Part shown: positions 8,859 through 17,206 of the stretch, piece after piece
Position numbering within the stretch: position 1 is the first letter of the stretch
Layout of the letters: every line of letters starts with the position of its first letter
Assembly: GCF_935822925.1 (NCBI RefSeq)
Contig: NZ_CAKXZS010000034.1
Location: 245,362-309,361, forward strand
From: Mesorhizobium ventifaucium
GTDB taxonomy: Bacteria; Pseudomonadota; Alphaproteobacteria; Rhizobiales; Rhizobiaceae
DNA length: 64,000 nucleotides
Reading direction: 5' to 3'
Translations under genes and position numbers: made by a program
Notes under the pieces: generated by a model
Told to the model about the DNA's origin: nothing
Seen by the model: only the letters and a program-made list of their open reading frames with translations
Database searches by the model: none

Positions 8859-9179
8859 AATATGGCGCCCGCCAACCGCGAGGAGGTGTTCGGCCCGGTC
8901 GCATCTGTCATCCGCGTGCGCGACTATGAGGAAGCACTTCACGTCGCCAACGACACGCCGTTTGGCCTTGCGTTCATTTGCACCACCAGCTTGAAGCATG
9001 CCAGCCATTTCAGGCGTCACGCGCAGGCCGGGATGGTCATGGTCAATACCCCCACCGCCGGTGTCGACTACCACGTTCCTTTCGGAGGCACGAAGGGGTC
9101 GAGCCTCGGGCAGCGCGAACAGGACTCCTATGCGCGGGAGCTCTTCACAAATGTGAAGACGAGCTATGTCCGGCCATAA
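8859..9179 (+). pseudogene. C-terminal fragment of an aldehyde dehydrogenase (ketoglutarate-semialdehyde type)
   Basis: The frame encodes only the last ~105 residues of an aldehyde dehydrogenase, starting at NREEVFGPVASVIRV and running to the end through VNTPTAGVDYHVPFGGTKGS. The pattern resembles 2,5-dioxovalerate (ketoglutarate semialdehyde) dehydrogenases of sugar-acid pathways. The NAD-binding half and catalytic Cys are missing, so it cannot be active. It follows the importer operon by about 55 bases and was probably once part of it. Sequence before 8859 shows no dehydrogenase match. Confidence 0.78.
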
Positions 9180-9275
9180 AGGGTAAGGGCCGCAACAAAC
9201 GTGCCGCGGGCCGCTGAAGTCCTTGCCCGTAGATGGACCGGCGAACCGGCGACGCCCCTTCCTGTCGGCCCTACT

Positions 9276-9686
9276 TCAAGATTGCACGTGCTCGGCATCG
9301 ATCGTTCGGGTATCGCCCGTAGCAATCATTGTTCGCGTTGCTTCGATCGAGGCATAAATCCAAAAAATCCGCATCGGCTCGGTATCGGACGCGTTGATGA
9401 AGCGATGCGGAATATCGGCGGGAATCCAAGTGGTGTCGTTTGGCCCTAGATGGTGGCGCACCCCGTCGATCTCGGCGACGGCATTGCCGTCGAGGACCAT
9501 CACTGTTTCCTCGCAATTGTGCTTATGCAGTCCGATAGCCGCGCCAGGATCGAATGCGGTGATGCCATTGATCATGCTCGTCGAGCCAATCTTGCGGGTT
9601 ACTAAAGGGGTCGTCCGAGCCCCACCTCCTCGCTCGTTGGCCTTTATCTCTTTCGGGCGCAGTATTCTGGCGGTTGCACCAACCAT
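9276..9686 (-). CDS. Small cupin-domain protein
   Basis: A 136-residue single-domain cupin. Motif 1 is visible as GLHKHNCEETVMVLDG (metal His/His/Glu), and motif 2 as the PADIPHRFIN segment. Single cupins bind a metal and act as isomerases, lyases or ligand sensors of sugars and acids. It is the last gene of the long minus-strand unit that starts with the GntR regulator, 12 bases after the aldehyde dehydrogenase. Its role there is unknown; an isomerase or epimerase of the imported acid is possible (inference). Confidence 0.85.
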   Translation of the reverse strand: MVGATARILRPKEIKANERGGGARTTPLVTRKIGSTSMINGITAFDPGAAIGLHKHNCEETVMVLDGNAVAEIDGVRHHLGPNDTTWIPADIPHRFINASDTEPMRIFWIYASIEATRTMIATGDTRTIDAEHVQS

Positions 9687-9698
9687 AAGGGCATTTCC

Positions 9699-11096
9699 CT
9701 ATTCCCGAGGCGACGTGGTTGGCGGAGCTTTTGCAGGACCGACCCAGACCGTCTTGATGTTGACGAACTCACGTATTCCATAGACCCCAAGTTCGCGTCC
9801 ATAGCCCGAACGTTTGATGCCCCCGAATGGATATCGCGGGTCTGACGCGACCATGCCATTGATGAAAACTGCACCGGCATCGATACGGCGCGCCAGTTTT
9901 CGAGCTGATTCAAGGTCGCGCGTCCAAAGCGCGGCGCCGAGTCCGAATTCAGTGTCATTGGCAAGCTCGATGGCTTCGTCCGCGTCTTTCGCACGTATTA
10001 TCGCTGCTACAGGCCCGAATGTCTCTTCGCGAAATGCCGTCATCGACCGTGTGACATGGTCGAGAACTGTTGGCGGATAGTAATATCCTTGCCCCTCGGG
10101 TGGCTTGCCCCCGAGCCTCAGCGTTGCTCCCGCAGCAACGGTCATTTCAACCTGTCGGTGAAGCCCGTCGCGCAAATTCTCGCGAGCCATTGGGCCGATA
10201 TTTGTGTCGCGATTGTTCGGATCGCCAAGCTTTAAGTTGGCAACCTCGGCGCAGAAGAGACCGACGAACTCGTCCGCGATGCTTTCCTCGATTATGAAAC
10301 GTTTGGCGTTGACGCATGACTGTCCGACATTGATGTACCGCGCCTTGACAGCGATTGCCGCGGCCTCCTTCAGATCAGCGTCCGCAAGGACGATAAAGGG
10401 ATCGGATCCCCCAAGTTCAAGGACCTGTTTTTTCAAAGCCTTGCCGGCTTGCGCGGCAACGATGGCTCCGACCTCTGTCGAGCCGGTCAGCGTGACAGCG
10501 GCAATCCTTTCGTCTGCGATGATCGAAGCGACCTTGGAAGGTTCAATGAGGAGAGTGGCGAACAGGCCGCGTGGGCAACCGGCCTGTTCCATGATCTCGG
10601 CAATGGCCATGGCGCATCGGGGCACGTTGTTGGCGTGCTTCAGGATTGCCCCGTTGCCGGCCGCAAACGCAGGCGCGGCGAACCGAAAGAACTGCCAAAA
10701 TGGATAGTTCCAGGGCATGATGGCGAGCACGACGCCCAGGGGATCGAAGACGACTGAACTCTCACTTGCATTCGAGGCGACCGGTTCATCGGCAAGGTAA
10801 TTCGATGCGTGGTCGGCATAGAAATCGCAATTCCATGCACATTTTTCGATCTCACCTTCAGATTCAACGATCGGCTTGCCCATTTCTTCGGTGACCAAGG
10901 CAGCGTAGCGGGCCTTGCCGGACCGCAGCACTCTCGCCATAGCGGTGAGGAGTTTCACGCGTTCTGAAACGGATTCCTGCCGCCATGATCTTTGCGCCGC
11001 AGCCGCAGCTTGAAGAGCGGATTCGATCACAGCGTCGTTGTGAGGCTCAAAGTGCACAACCTCGGCGCCTGTGGCCGGATTGATAGAGGTAATCAT
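9699..11096 (-). CDS. NAD(P)-dependent aldehyde dehydrogenase (succinate-semialdehyde-like)
   Basis: A full-length 465-residue aldehyde dehydrogenase. Visible are the substrate and cofactor segment MPWNYPFWQ, the Rossmann loop LTGSTEVG, the general-base Glu in LELGGSDPF (Glu227), the catalytic Cys in GQSCVNAKRF (Cys261) and the late EETFGPVA motif. It oxidises an aldehyde to the acid. The family is closest to short succinate-semialdehyde dehydrogenases, but in this operon the substrate may be a semialdehyde or glycolaldehyde-like product of the acid pathway (inference). Confidence 0.92.
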   Translation of the reverse strand: MITSINPATGAEVVHFEPHNDAVIESALQAAAAAQRSWRQESVSERVKLLTAMARVLRSGKARYAALVTEEMGKPIVESEGEIEKCAWNCDFYADHASNYLADEPVASNASESSVVFDPLGVVLAIMPWNYPFWQFFRFAAPAFAAGNGAILKHANNVPRCAMAIAEIMEQAGCPRGLFATLLIEPSKVASIIADERIAAVTLTGSTEVGAIVAAQAGKALKKQVLELGGSDPFIVLADADLKEAAAIAVKARYINVGQSCVNAKRFIIEESIADEFVGLFCAEVANLKLGDPNNRDTNIGPMARENLRDGLHRQVEMTVAAGATLRLGGKPPEGQGYYYPPTVLDHVTRSMTAFREETFGPVAAIIRAKDADEAIELANDTEFGLGAALWTRDLESARKLARRIDAGAVFINGMVASDPRYPFGGIKRSGYGRELGVYGIREFVNIKTVWVGPAKAPPTTSPRE

Positions 11097-11153
11097 TTGC
11101 GTTGCTCCGCCGACATATGGTCGCGTCGCCTGCCAGACGCTTGGTGTGCGCCT

Positions 11154-11627
11154 TCAAGCAAAGCTTGTCTCCGATACGAGAAGCCCATCGCGATCAGCAT
11201 AGGCGAACATGTTCAGTTTGAATTCGATACCGCCGAAATGGATCGTCACACCTGTCTTGCCGGCGGCATCCTTGGAGGATTTCTTCGGCGTGACCGCGAG
11301 GCAAAAAACGGCGACGTCCATGTCATCGAGCTCAGCGCTGTCGCGCACCGCACCGTTGATGACGATGCCGGCCCAGCTGTTCCTTTCCAGAAGCAATCCA
11401 ATCTGGTCGCCAAGCAGGGCGACGCGAGTCGAGCCGCCGCCATCAACCACCATTACGCGGCCATTTCCCGGCTTTTCCAGCTCAGCCTTTAGCAACGCAT
11501 TGTCTTCGAAGCATTTCACGGTAGCGACTGGCCCGAAGAACGCCTTGCGGCGGCCTAGCTTCATGAATGGCAGATTGCAAAATTTGACGGCTTCTCCGTG
11601 GGCGTCGACGAGATCGGCGGTTTTCAT
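11154..11627 (-). CDS. RraA-family protein (HMG/oxaloacetate aldolase-like or RNase E regulator)
   Basis: A 157-residue RraA fold protein with KTADLVDAHGE at the start, ATVKCFEDNALLK, VVDGGGSTRVALLGDQIG and INGAVRDSAELDDMDVAVF, all family hallmarks. Members are either RNase E inhibitors or class II 4-hydroxy-4-methyl-2-oxoglutarate/oxaloacetate lyases; the metal-site Arg-Asp in NGAVRD is present. In a catabolic operon the lyase role is more likely (inference). I chose the ATG at 11627, where homologues begin; a TTG at 11648 in the same frame would overlap the preceding gene. Confidence 0.85.
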   Translation of the reverse strand: MKTADLVDAHGEAVKFCNLPFMKLGRRKAFFGPVATVKCFEDNALLKAELEKPGNGRVMVVDGGGSTRVALLGDQIGLLLERNSWAGIVINGAVRDSAELDDMDVAVFCLAVTPKKSSKDAAGKTGVTIHFGGIEFKLNMFAYADRDGLLVSETSFA

Positions 11628-11634
11628 GTCCAAC

Positions 11635-12273
11635 TCAATAATTTGCAAAAACAGTGAGGAGTTCGGTGACTTGATCGGGCGTGAGCAAAGTCGTCGGCAG
11701 GCCGCGTGTCAGGACGAGCAATTTGGCTGTCTCTTCAAGTTCCTCCGCCGCGTAAACGGCAGACGTGAGATCCTTTCCTGCGACGACCGGGCCATGGTTG
11801 GCGAGCAGAACAGCCGAATACGCACCACCCAAGTCTCGGATCAATTGCCCGAGGCTTTCGTCGCCAGGGCGCAGGTATCGAATGAGGCCGACCTTGCCGA
11901 CGCGCATGACAACGTAAGGCGTCAGCGGCGGCACACAGTCGTTTGGATCAAGGTCGCTCAGACAGGAAAGGGCAGTGGCGAATGTGGAGTGCAGGTGTAC
12001 GACTGCGCCCGTGCCAGGCCGCGTTTCGTAAAAGGCGCGATGCAAAAACACTTCCTTGGATGGCTTGTCACCGGCGATGTGGCGGCCCTCTTTGTCCAGC
12101 TTGGAGATACGGCCAGGGTCCAGAAAACCCAGGCACGAATTTGTCGGTGTTATCAGCAATCCACCTTCAACGGCGGCGCTGATGTTCCCGGCCGAACCCG
12201 CCGAGAAGCCTCGGTCGAACAGGGATTTTGAAAGGCGAGCAATGTTCTCGCGAATGTTCGCTTCAGTGGTCAT
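11635..12273 (-). CDS. otnC: 3-oxo-tetronate 4-phosphate decarboxylase (class II aldolase fold)
   Basis: A 212-residue class II aldolase/adducin fold with the zinc-binding HLHST (mid-protein), LANHGPVV and an early GSAGNIS phosphate loop. In the known OtnK-OtnC pathway this enzyme decarboxylates 3-oxo-tetronate 4-phosphate to dihydroxyacetone phosphate. The assignment rests on its direct pairing with the DUF1537 kinase: the ATG overlaps the kinase stop (ATGA, 12270-12273). By fold alone it could be an L-fuculose- or L-ribulose-phosphate aldolase relative. Confidence 0.85.
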   Translation of the reverse strand: MTTEANIRENIARLSKSLFDRGFSAGSAGNISAAVEGGLLITPTNSCLGFLDPGRISKLDKEGRHIAGDKPSKEVFLHRAFYETRPGTGAVVHLHSTFATALSCLSDLDPNDCVPPLTPYVVMRVGKVGLIRYLRPGDESLGQLIRDLGGAYSAVLLANHGPVVAGKDLTSAVYAAEELEETAKLLVLTRGLPTTLLTPDQVTELLTVFANY

Positions 12274-13541
12274 CTACCCGCCATCCTATCCAAAGCTTTT
12301 ACGAAGAAGTCGGGCGCACCAAAATTGCCTGACTTGAGCGCCATTGCAACCGGTGCCTGGCCGGTTGAGATGACAACGGGCACGCCCGGATCAATTTCAG
12401 GACCGATGGTCAGCGCACCGAGGTCGAGCGCGGTAACGACGGCTCCGGAGGTTTCGCCGCCGGCCACCACGAGCCTCCGGACGCCAGCGGACACAAGCTT
12501 CCGGGCCGTATCGGCGAAAAGCGCATCAAGCGTTTCTGCGATCGCGTCGCGTCCATACCGGCCTTGCAGTCGGCTCACCTCATCGGGCGAACCGGACGAA
12601 AAGACCAGTGGCGCCTTGCCGTGGTTGCCGAGAACGAAACTGACGAGATCGGAGGCGGTCGTGTCCCCCCGCATCACGGAATCCACATCGATCGCGAGGG
12701 TGGGGTGCTTTTGCTGGTGCCGTTCTACCTGACCACGCGTCGCGCCTGAGCAGCTGCCAGCCAGGATCGCTTCAGGACCGTCGACGCCGATGCCGAGCGA
12801 AGTTGAGCCGCGAGCCAATCCGGCGGCGATGAAGTTGGCCGGGAGACCCATCGCCACGCCGGAGCCCCCCGTAATAAGTTTCGCGCTCGCCCCGGCAGTT
12901 CCGATCGCGACAAGGTCGTCATCGCCAAGAGCATCTACGATCACCAGGCGCTGGCCAGACCCATGGGCTTTTCGAAGTCTTGCCGTAATCTCAGCCGGAC
13001 CAGCCCGGACAGACGACCAAGTCACTAATCCGACGGGATAGCGCGACTGACGTGTCAGCCAGCGCCGAATGTCGGGGTCGGTCATCGGGTTGAGGGGATG
13101 GTCTTGCAAGCCGGACTCGTTGAGGAGCCGGTCGTGAACAAAGAGATGGCCCTGGTAGACGGTGCGACCAGCAGCAGGAAAAGCCGGGCAAGCGATGACG
13201 CCATGGGCATCGAGCGCCTCAGCCAATGCCTCGGCCACTGGCCCGATATTGCCAGTCGGGGTCGAATCAAAGGTCGAGCAGTATTTGAAGACGATCTGAG
13301 TACATCCTTGGCCGAGCAACCAATGCAGCGCCTCAAGAGACTGAGCGACGGCATCCGCTGCCGTGATCGAGCGGCTCTTGAGCGCGATCACGCCGGCTTC
13401 CATGTCGCTTATTGTATCACTGCGCGGAACGCCCAGAAATTGCGCGGTCCGTAAACCGCCTTGCCCCGGAAGGCCTTTGGCGATCGTGTTGGCGATATCG
13501 CTTGCACCAGTGAAGTCGTCGGCAATGACACCAAGCAGCAT
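12270..13541 (-). CDS. otnK: 3-oxo-tetronate kinase (DUF1537 four-carbon acid sugar kinase)
   Basis: A 423-residue member of the four-carbon acid sugar kinase family. The N-terminal substrate domain starts GVIADDFTGASDIANT, and the C-terminal nucleotide domain contains VVAGGETSGAVV. OtnK phosphorylates a 3-oxo-tetronate at O4; OtnC, whose gene overlaps it, then gives dihydroxyacetone phosphate. A strong aggaggtag ribosome site precedes the ATG and lies inside the end of the racemase-like gene. Length and motifs fit the family well. Confidence 0.9.
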   Translation of the reverse strand: MLLGVIADDFTGASDIANTIAKGLPGQGGLRTAQFLGVPRSDTISDMEAGVIALKSRSITAADAVAQSLEALHWLLGQGCTQIVFKYCSTFDSTPTGNIGPVAEALAEALDAHGVIACPAFPAAGRTVYQGHLFVHDRLLNESGLQDHPLNPMTDPDIRRWLTRQSRYPVGLVTWSSVRAGPAEITARLRKAHGSGQRLVIVDALGDDDLVAIGTAGASAKLITGGSGVAMGLPANFIAAGLARGSTSLGIGVDGPEAILAGSCSGATRGQVERHQQKHPTLAIDVDSVMRGDTTASDLVSFVLGNHGKAPLVFSSGSPDEVSRLQGRYGRDAIAETLDALFADTARKLVSAGVRRLVVAGGETSGAVVTALDLGALTIGPEIDPGVPVVISTGQAPVAMALKSGNFGAPDFFVKALDRMAGR

Positions 13542-13546
13542 CGGAA

Positions 13547-14239
13547 CTACCTCCTTGCGTGGTGGGAAGTGGTGGCCCCGGCACCAAGCAGAAAGCGCAG
13601 TTTTGCAACGGCCGCATCAGGACTTGTCAAAACCGGTGTTGTTGTCTTGGCCTCAACCGCAGATCTTGCACGCGCTGTCGAGAAATGCGCGAGCGTGATA
13701 GCATCGAAGCCCTCGATCCTTGTGGCGGCCTCTGCGACAAGACGATTGTGAGTGGCGACGTCATCGGCTCTTACAGCATCGATCGCACCTTCGACCAGGA
13801 AACTGGTCAATGTTGCCGATGGATTGATACGATCCGCCTCCTCGCGAAACTCCTGTTCCATCCCCGCGCGCGCCGGCGGAAAGGTGTATAGCATCGCGGT
13901 TCTGCCACCTTGCCGGATCGCGGCCTCGAACATGGCTTCGTTCGGCTTGAGCACCGGAACGGAAGCAAGCGACGCGGCCAGTTCGATCGCCGAAGAGAAC
14001 GCCGAACAGGTAAACAGCACCGCCGCGCTGCCAATCGATTCCGCATAACGGGTAAGCGAAACGATCCGATCTGTCAGTGCGTCATTGATGCTGTCGACCT
14101 TCGCACGGTCGGGTGACAAACTGTCCTCGAGAATGTTGACCGGCTCGGCTTCAGCCCAATTCGCCGCCATGGCGTCGCGAATTGGGCCCATCGCGATCGG
14201 CGTAGCATGAACGAGGGTGATGCGGGGGCGTGCGGTCAC
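13547..14239 (-). CDS. Asp/Glu racemase-superfamily protein lacking the second catalytic cysteine
   Basis: About 230 residues of the Asp/Glu/hydantoin racemase fold. The first catalytic Cys appears in LFTCSAFSSA; at the place of the second (usually A-C-S) the sequence reads ITLAHFSTARA, so that Cys is replaced by His-Phe. It may therefore be an isomerase or lyase with altered chemistry (inference). I chose the GTG at 14237-14239, preceded by ggag seven bases upstream; the frame is open further upstream but reads into the palindrome before the ABC ATPase gene. otnK follows after five bases. Confidence 0.8.
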   Translation of the reverse strand: MTARPRITLVHATPIAMGPIRDAMAANWAEAEPVNILEDSLSPDRAKVDSINDALTDRIVSLTRYAESIGSAAVLFTCSAFSSAIELAASLASVPVLKPNEAMFEAAIRQGGRTAMLYTFPPARAGMEQEFREEADRINPSATLTSFLVEGAIDAVRADDVATHNRLVAEAATRIEGFDAITLAHFSTARARSAVEAKTTTPVLTSPDAAVAKLRFLLGAGATTSHHARR

Positions 14240-14265
14240 TGCGTAACTCCAGGATGTCGGGAGGA

Positions 14266-14297
14266 CCGGCGGCCGCCAGGAGGAGGGCAGCCGCCGG
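14266..14297 (-). other. Hairpin between ABC ATPase and racemase-like genes
   Basis: CCGGCGGC pairs with GCCGCCGG around 16 bases in the 65-base gap. No T-run follows, so it is probably a processing or attenuation structure separating importer genes from catabolic genes. Confidence 0.4.
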
Positions 14298-14304
14298 ACG
14301 GCGC

Positions 14305-15378
14305 TTACTTCTGCGCCGGAAACACCCAAACAGCGTCGGAAGGAATCCAGGCCCAAACCTTGCCCGGGGCGATCTGCAGTGCGCCATTTGCCTTGGCAAT
14401 CAACCCGCCGCGGTGCAGCCTGTATTCCCAACGATCGCCGAGATAGATGGAATCATCGAGATCCATCTCGATGCCCCCTTCCATGGCCTTGTCCGAAACT
14501 GAAATCTGCTCGACCCTGATGACGGCTGTCGCATCACTATTTCCGCTGACGCCTGCCGCATCACGGACGACGCCTGGCAGTGACCAACCTTCGCCGCCGA
14601 TCGTCGCCTTGGCGCCATCGAGGGTCTGCACGCGGCCCTTGATGATGTTGTTGGCACCCAGGAAGTCCGCGGAATAGAAGCTGTTGGGATTTGAATAGAT
14701 CTCCTGGGGCGTCCCCTGCTGCACGATGCGTCCATCCTGCAGCAGCAGGATGTTGTCGGCCGCGGCAAGTGCCTCGCTTTGATCGTGGGTGACCAGGATC
14801 GCACAAATCTCGAGGTCGAGAATGAGCTTCCGGATCCAGTAGCGTGCCTCCTCGCGCAGTTTCGCGTCGAGATTCGAAAGCGGCTCGTCGAGAAGCAGCA
14901 CGCGAGGCTCATAGACCAGGGCCCGGCAGATGGCGACGCGCTGCTGCTGACCTCCCGACAATTGCGATGGGTATCGGTCGGCGAGGTGACCGAGGCCGAG
15001 CCGCTCGAGGATCGCCTGCACCCGGCTGCCGATCTCGGCCGAGGCGACGCCACGCAGTTTCAGACCGTAGCCCACATTTTCACGCACGGTGCGGTGCGGC
15101 CACAGGGCGTAAGATTGGAAAACCAGACCAATATTCCGCTGCTCCGGCGGCAGCGCAATTTTGCGTTCGCCGTCGAGCACAGTCCTGTCACCAATGACGA
15201 TGCGCCCGATTTCGGGCTGCTCCAGCCCGGCAACGCAACGCAACAGCGTGGTCTTGCCGCTGCCGGACGCGCCCAGCAGGGCGACGATCGAGCCGCGCTC
15301 GGCGGTGAAGGAAGCGCCCTTCAAGATTTGCAGCCCACCTAACCATTTTTGGACGTTGTTGACGACAAGTTCAGTCAT
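14305..15378 (-). CDS. ABC importer ATP-binding protein (FbpC/PotA-like)
   Basis: A 357-residue ATPase with Walker A GASGSGKTT, Q-loop FQSYALWPH, signature LSGGQQQRVAICRA, Walker B VLLLDEPLSNLD and switch VTHDQSEAL, followed by a TOBE-type C-terminal domain from ~residue 240. This is the class that powers iron(III)-, phosphonate- and acid-type importers. Its ATG overlaps the permease stop by eight bases. With the fused permease and the binding protein it forms a complete three-gene importer, here probably for the acid degraded by the downstream enzymes (inference). Confidence 0.92.
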   Translation of the reverse strand: MTELVVNNVQKWLGGLQILKGASFTAERGSIVALLGASGSGKTTLLRCVAGLEQPEIGRIVIGDRTVLDGERKIALPPEQRNIGLVFQSYALWPHRTVRENVGYGLKLRGVASAEIGSRVQAILERLGLGHLADRYPSQLSGGQQQRVAICRALVYEPRVLLLDEPLSNLDAKLREEARYWIRKLILDLEICAILVTHDQSEALAAADNILLLQDGRIVQQGTPQEIYSNPNSFYSADFLGANNIIKGRVQTLDGAKATIGGEGWSLPGVVRDAAGVSGNSDATAVIRVEQISVSDKAMEGGIEMDLDDSIYLGDRWEYRLHRGGLIAKANGALQIAPGKVWAWIPSDAVWVFPAQK

Positions 15379-17206
15379 GGATGCGTGCTCCCAGTCGAAG
15401 CGCGAGCGCGAGGCCGGCGCCGGTCAAGACAATGCTGATGAGGGCGAGCGCGGCGATGGTGTTCATCGCGCCGGTGGTCAGCAGCGATACCATCAGCGAG
15501 CCGATCACTTCGGTGCCGGCGCCCATCAGATACACACCGGTCGCATATTCGCGCAGAAAGATAATCATGATCAGCGCCCAGGCGCCTGCGAGACCCGGTC
15601 GGACGATCGGAATGACGATGTCGCGCCAGGTGCGCCCAATCGTTGCACCGGTCGTGCGCGCCGACTCCTCCAGCTCCGGTGCGACCTGGATCAGCGTGCC
15701 CTGCAGCAAGCGCAGTCCATAGGACAGACCGACCACCACGTAAGCGATGAACAAGCTGAACAACGTCGGCCGCAACGGCGTCAGGAACGGCACGAACAGA
15801 AAGACCCAGAAGAAGGCCAGGCCGATCACCAGACCAGGCAAGGCACGGGGCAGGAGGACAATGTAGTCGAGCACCGTGTTGGACAAGCCGTGATTGCGGT
15901 GGCCGGCAAGCCCGACAAGCAGATAGATACCAACGGCTACCGCGCCTCCGACGACGGACAGGATAACGGTGTTGATCATGCCGCGGACGAGGCTTGGCAC
16001 TTCAGTCAAACGGACGAAGTTTGCCAGGGTGAGCTGATCCAGCAGGTTGACGCCTTCTCCCCAGGCATCGACGAACGCTCTGACGGTAATCCCGCCAATC
16101 GGCAGAACCACGGAGACGAACAGCCACAGGCCGATAATGCCCAACGCGACGAGTTGGCCATTGCGACCCAGTTTTAGCGTGGCAACGCGCGCGCCTTTGC
16201 CACCGAGTGCGGCATAGCGCCTTGCATTGCGCAGCAGACGGCGCTGCATCCAGACAAGTGGCAGCGTGATGAGCAGGAGCACTACGGCCACCACAGCCAT
16301 CAATTGATAGGTCGGCGTACCGAACAAAGTGGTTAGTTTGTAGATGTAGGTGGTCAGGACCATGATGCCGTTTGGATCGCCCAGGACCAGCGGAATACCA
16401 AAGGTCTCAAAACCGAGCAGAACATTAAGCGATGCGGCAAACACGATAGAGGGCAGCACCATCGGAAGCGTGACGTCACGTGACACCTGCCAAATGCTGG
16501 CGCCACTGGTGCGGGCAGCTTCCTCGAGGTCCGAAGGCAAACTTCTCATTGCCGAAGACACATAGAGATAGACGTGTGGAACGTGGCTCAGCCCGGCGAT
16601 CACTATCATGCCTGTAAGGCTGTAGATGTTCCACGGGACGATCCCGATTATGTCGCGCATGGCAAGCGACAGGAACCCGGTAGGCCCGACCGATACGGTA
16701 TAGCCGAAGGCCAGAACGATCGATGAAATGAACATCGGGACTAGTACGAGGATTTCCAGCAGCCGCTTGAAGCGAATGTCGGTTCTTGTGATCAAGAAAG
16801 AGAGCAGCCCCCCAAGAGGGACGGCGATCGCAACCATGCCAAACGCGGACACTGTCGTCGTGCCGAGGGCTTTGTAGAAATTCCGGTCGGTGAAAACATA
16901 GCTGTAAGCATCAAGCCCGAACGCAGCCCGCGGGCTGAAAAACGGGCCAGTTAGAAAGCTCTGATAGATGATCAGTCCAACGGGCGTTAGCACCGCCAAG
17001 GCCAACAGACCAATGACGACAATACGATAAAGGCGTGCGTTGCCTACGACCGGCATCTTCGCAGGATAGTGGTGCGCATGCGCCACTCCGACCGCGCTGA
17101 GGGCGGGATTTTGAGTCTGAACATTCATATCTGTGGCTTTCGCTGTCGGCTGAGGAGGGAGCAGTGCGGCGCGTGCACGTTGTCGCGCTGCAATGCGTAG
17201 TCCCAT
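15371..17206 (-). CDS. Fused two-domain ABC permease (FbpB-like)
   Basis: About 600 residues with roughly twelve transmembrane segments in two halves, each carrying a BPD_transp_1 domain with an EAA-type loop: LEEAARTSGASIWQVSRDV in the first half and LEESARTTGATIGRTWRDI in the second. One chain thus supplies both halves of the channel. The ATG at 17206 overlaps the preceding stop (TAATG), suggesting coupling; a later ATG at 17128 (MNVQTQ) is also plausible because residues 1-26 show little homology character. Confidence 0.9.
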   Translation of the reverse strand: MGLRIAARQRARAALLPPQPTAKATDMNVQTQNPALSAVGVAHAHHYPAKMPVVGNARLYRIVVIGLLALAVLTPVGLIIYQSFLTGPFFSPRAAFGLDAYSYVFTDRNFYKALGTTTVSAFGMVAIAVPLGGLLSFLITRTDIRFKRLLEILVLVPMFISSIVLAFGYTVSVGPTGFLSLAMRDIIGIVPWNIYSLTGMIVIAGLSHVPHVYLYVSSAMRSLPSDLEEAARTSGASIWQVSRDVTLPMVLPSIVFAASLNVLLGFETFGIPLVLGDPNGIMVLTTYIYKLTTLFGTPTYQLMAVVAVVLLLITLPLVWMQRRLLRNARRYAALGGKGARVATLKLGRNGQLVALGIIGLWLFVSVVLPIGGITVRAFVDAWGEGVNLLDQLTLANFVRLTEVPSLVRGMINTVILSVVGGAVAVGIYLLVGLAGHRNHGLSNTVLDYIVLLPRALPGLVIGLAFFWVFLFVPFLTPLRPTLFSLFIAYVVVGLSYGLRLLQGTLIQVAPELEESARTTGATIGRTWRDIVIPIVRPGLAGAWALIMIIFLREYATGVYLMGAGTEVIGSLMVSLLTTGAMNTIAALALISIVLTGAGLALALRLGARIHD

